From Spirochaetota bacterium (GTDB taxonomy: Bacteria; Spirochaetota; Spirochaetia; SZUA-6): a DNA stretch of 7,948 bases. The number at the start of each line of letters is the position of its first letter. The stretch's first letter is position 1. The translations under genes were made by a program, and so were the position numbers. The notes under the pieces were generated by a model. That model did no database searches and was not told the DNA's origin. It worked only from the letters and a program-made list of their open reading frames with translations. Positions 7,107-7,948 of this stretch are shown here, piece after piece. The stretch is from NCBI GenBank assembly GCA_003641675.1, contig QNBI01000072.1, positions 1 to 7,948 of the forward strand, read 5' to 3'.

Positions 7107-7172
7107 TCACTCCCTCCCTCTGTTATCGTCTATTTTATCTATATTATTAAACTCATATTTTATGTATTTCAT
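7107..7172 (-). CDS. Possible 21-codon ORF between the NodB-like gene and fliS
   Basis: Starts at an ATG (7172) that overlaps the stop of the upstream NodB-like gene as ATGA and ends at TGA 6 bases before the fliS TTG. The peptide is MKYIKYEFNNIDKIDDNRGR plus a final Glu; it has no recognised domain. The last codons contain the fliS Shine-Dalgarno, so translating it would bring ribosomes to fliS. The ATGA geometry repeats the flgN/polA junction. It may equally be chance in a 68-base AT-rich gap, and it overlaps the candidate promoter. I do not recognise it and claim no function. Confidence 0.25.
   Translation of the reverse strand: MKYIKYEFNNIDKIDDNRGRE
7110..7117 (-). promoter_or_regulatory. 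Ribosome binding site of fliS supporting a TTG start
   Basis: Minus strand reads GGAGGGAG, ending 9 bases before the TTG at 7100. The repeated purine run offers two overlapping anti-SD matches (spacing 9 or 12). This strong site compensates for the weak start codon and decides the fliS start. Confidence 0.7.
7123..7149 (-). promoter_or_regulatory. Candidate sigma-28 (FliA) flagellar promoter before fliS
   Basis: The minus strand carries GACGATAA (7123-7130), one base off the sigma-28 -10 consensus GCCGATAA. A TAAT (7146-7149) lies 15 bases upstream, where TAAA is expected. The implied transcript would start close to the fliS Shine-Dalgarno, giving a leader of about 15-20 bases. The region is AT-rich, so a chance match is quite possible. 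The -35 element is poor beyond its first three bases. Confidence 0.3.
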
Positions 7173-7948
7173 CTTGCATGCTCCATTAACGTTGTAACCG
7201 GAACAATACTATATCCGCGCTTTACGAGACCGTCTATAAGCAAATCCAGTTTTTGAAAAAAATAGTCGTCTCTGCCGCCGTTTCCTATACCAGCCCTTAC
7301 AGGGATAATAGAACCGGGTTTTTTCTCCTGTAAAGTTCTCTCCACCAGAACTGCACTCGGAAAATAAATCCCGGAAGCCATATTTAATTCATTTTTTGTT
7401 ACCCAGTCCAGAGGATCAATATCCCTTCCAATGTAAGTATAATTCATTTCCCTGGAAGCTGCAATTATTTCTGAACTTACAAAATAATGCGGAGCATGCC
7501 AGATAGCAGACAGGTCCTTACCCGTTGCATTAAAATAGTCATCTTCATTCTTTGCAAGCCCGCTTTTTATGAAATCTGCGTTCAGATGAAATTTGGAATC
7601 TGTCATATTAAAATATATGTAAAACAGAGAGCCGACTTCGTGCCCTGATTCTGCAATTTCTTTTACAGCATCCGGATATCTGCGTATAAATTCCCCGTTA
7701 ACAAAAAATGTTGCACGTATGTTGTAATCCGAAAGTACACGCAGAATCGCTGCTAAACCCTCTATTGAATCTACAGCGTTAAAAACCAGAGACACTTCTC
7801 TGCGGCGTATCCTTGAACCATGCGTGAAATTGTTAAAATCTACAGGTTCATCTTTACCAGGATATTTTTCATATATTATTTTCTCATGGGGAAATAGAGG
7901 GTCTGTACCGTAACCCTTTGTATCTCTTACCATAACCATATTTTTATA
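7169..7948 (-). CDS. NodB/polysaccharide-deacetylase-like protein with degenerate active site (5' truncated)
   Basis: The frame stays open to the right edge (Tyr-Lys-Asn before the Met at 7939), and no Shine-Dalgarno or signal peptide is visible, so the gene very likely begins outside the window. Numbered from that Met, residues 48-254 follow the NodB fold in order: EVSLVFNAVDS, YNIRATFFVNGEFI (72-85), SGHEVGS (98-104), IWHAPHYF (146-153), DPLDW (175-179), KPGSIIPVRAG (207-217) and KRGYSIVPVTTLM (240-252). The catalytic and metal residues of active family members are missing. TFDD has become VFNA, the motif 2 His pair is Leu105 and Tyr109, the motif 3 Arg is His148, and the motif 5 His is Arg215. 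Only the DW motif persists. It is therefore probably not a metal-dependent deacetylase; a binding or structural role is inference. It ends 68 bases before fliS. Confidence 0.75.
   Translation of the reverse strand, partial: YKNMVMVRDTKGYGTDPLFPHEKIIYEKYPGKDEPVDFNNFTHGSRIRRREVSLVFNAVDSIEGLAAILRVLSDYNIRATFFVNGEFIRRYPDAVKEIAESGHEVGSLFYIYFNMTDSKFHLNADFIKSGLAKNEDDYFNATGKDLSAIWHAPHYFVSSEIIAASREMNYTYIGRDIDPLDWVTKNELNMASGIYFPSAVLVERTLQEKKPGSIIPVRAGIGNGGRDDYFFQKLDLLIDGLVKRGYSIVPVTTLMEHAR

Noticed and set aside
1..7948. CRISPR arrays, insertion sequences, tRNA or rRNA genes, riboswitches
   Set aside because: Coding density is near total, no direct repeats with spacers or terminal inverted repeats were seen, and all gaps are under 80 bases.

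Overview
The window most likely comes from a flagellated bacterium with an outer membrane, and a spirochaete (Spirochaetota) fits best. It carries two flagellar export chaperones (FliS and a FlgN-like protein), an outer-membrane barrel of the Wzi family, a SPOR-domain cell-envelope protein, AT-leaning codon use rich in ATA and AGA, and a dephospho-CoA kinase with an atypical P-loop. The assignment comes from reading the proteins and gene order; no database search was possible.

Left part, plus strand (1-2125): the 3' portion of a Wzi-like outer-membrane beta-barrel gene that runs off the left edge, followed 16 bases later by a long-form serine O-acetyltransferase (cysE). The spacing suggests co-transcription. 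The two genes converge on the minus-strand block across a 41-base gap (2126-2166) that has no convincing terminator hairpin.

Right part, minus strand (7948 down to 2167): in transcription order, a NodB/polysaccharide-deacetylase-like protein that runs off the right edge and has lost its metal-binding residues; a possible 21-codon leader ORF overlapping it by ATGA; fliS (TTG start); a flgN-like gene; polA; coaE; and a SPOR-domain membrane protein. The junctions are tight: flgN/polA overlap by ATGA, polA/coaE are separated by 1 base, coaE/SPOR by 3 bases, and fliS/flgN by 29 bases. This looks like one operon joining flagellar filament and hook-junction chaperones to DNA repair/replication (Pol I), the last step of coenzyme A synthesis, and a peptidoglycan-binding envelope protein. 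A weak sigma-28-like promoter candidate lies just upstream of fliS.

There is no sign of mobile elements, CRISPR arrays, tRNA or rRNA genes, or any non-coding stretch longer than 80 bases. Most of the window is ordinary core genome. The points most worth a second look are the degenerate NodB domain, the coupling of polA to flagellar chaperones, a clamp-binding-like peptide in the Pol I linker, an altered Pol I motif A, the variant CoaE P-loop, and a C-terminal isoleucine on CysE.
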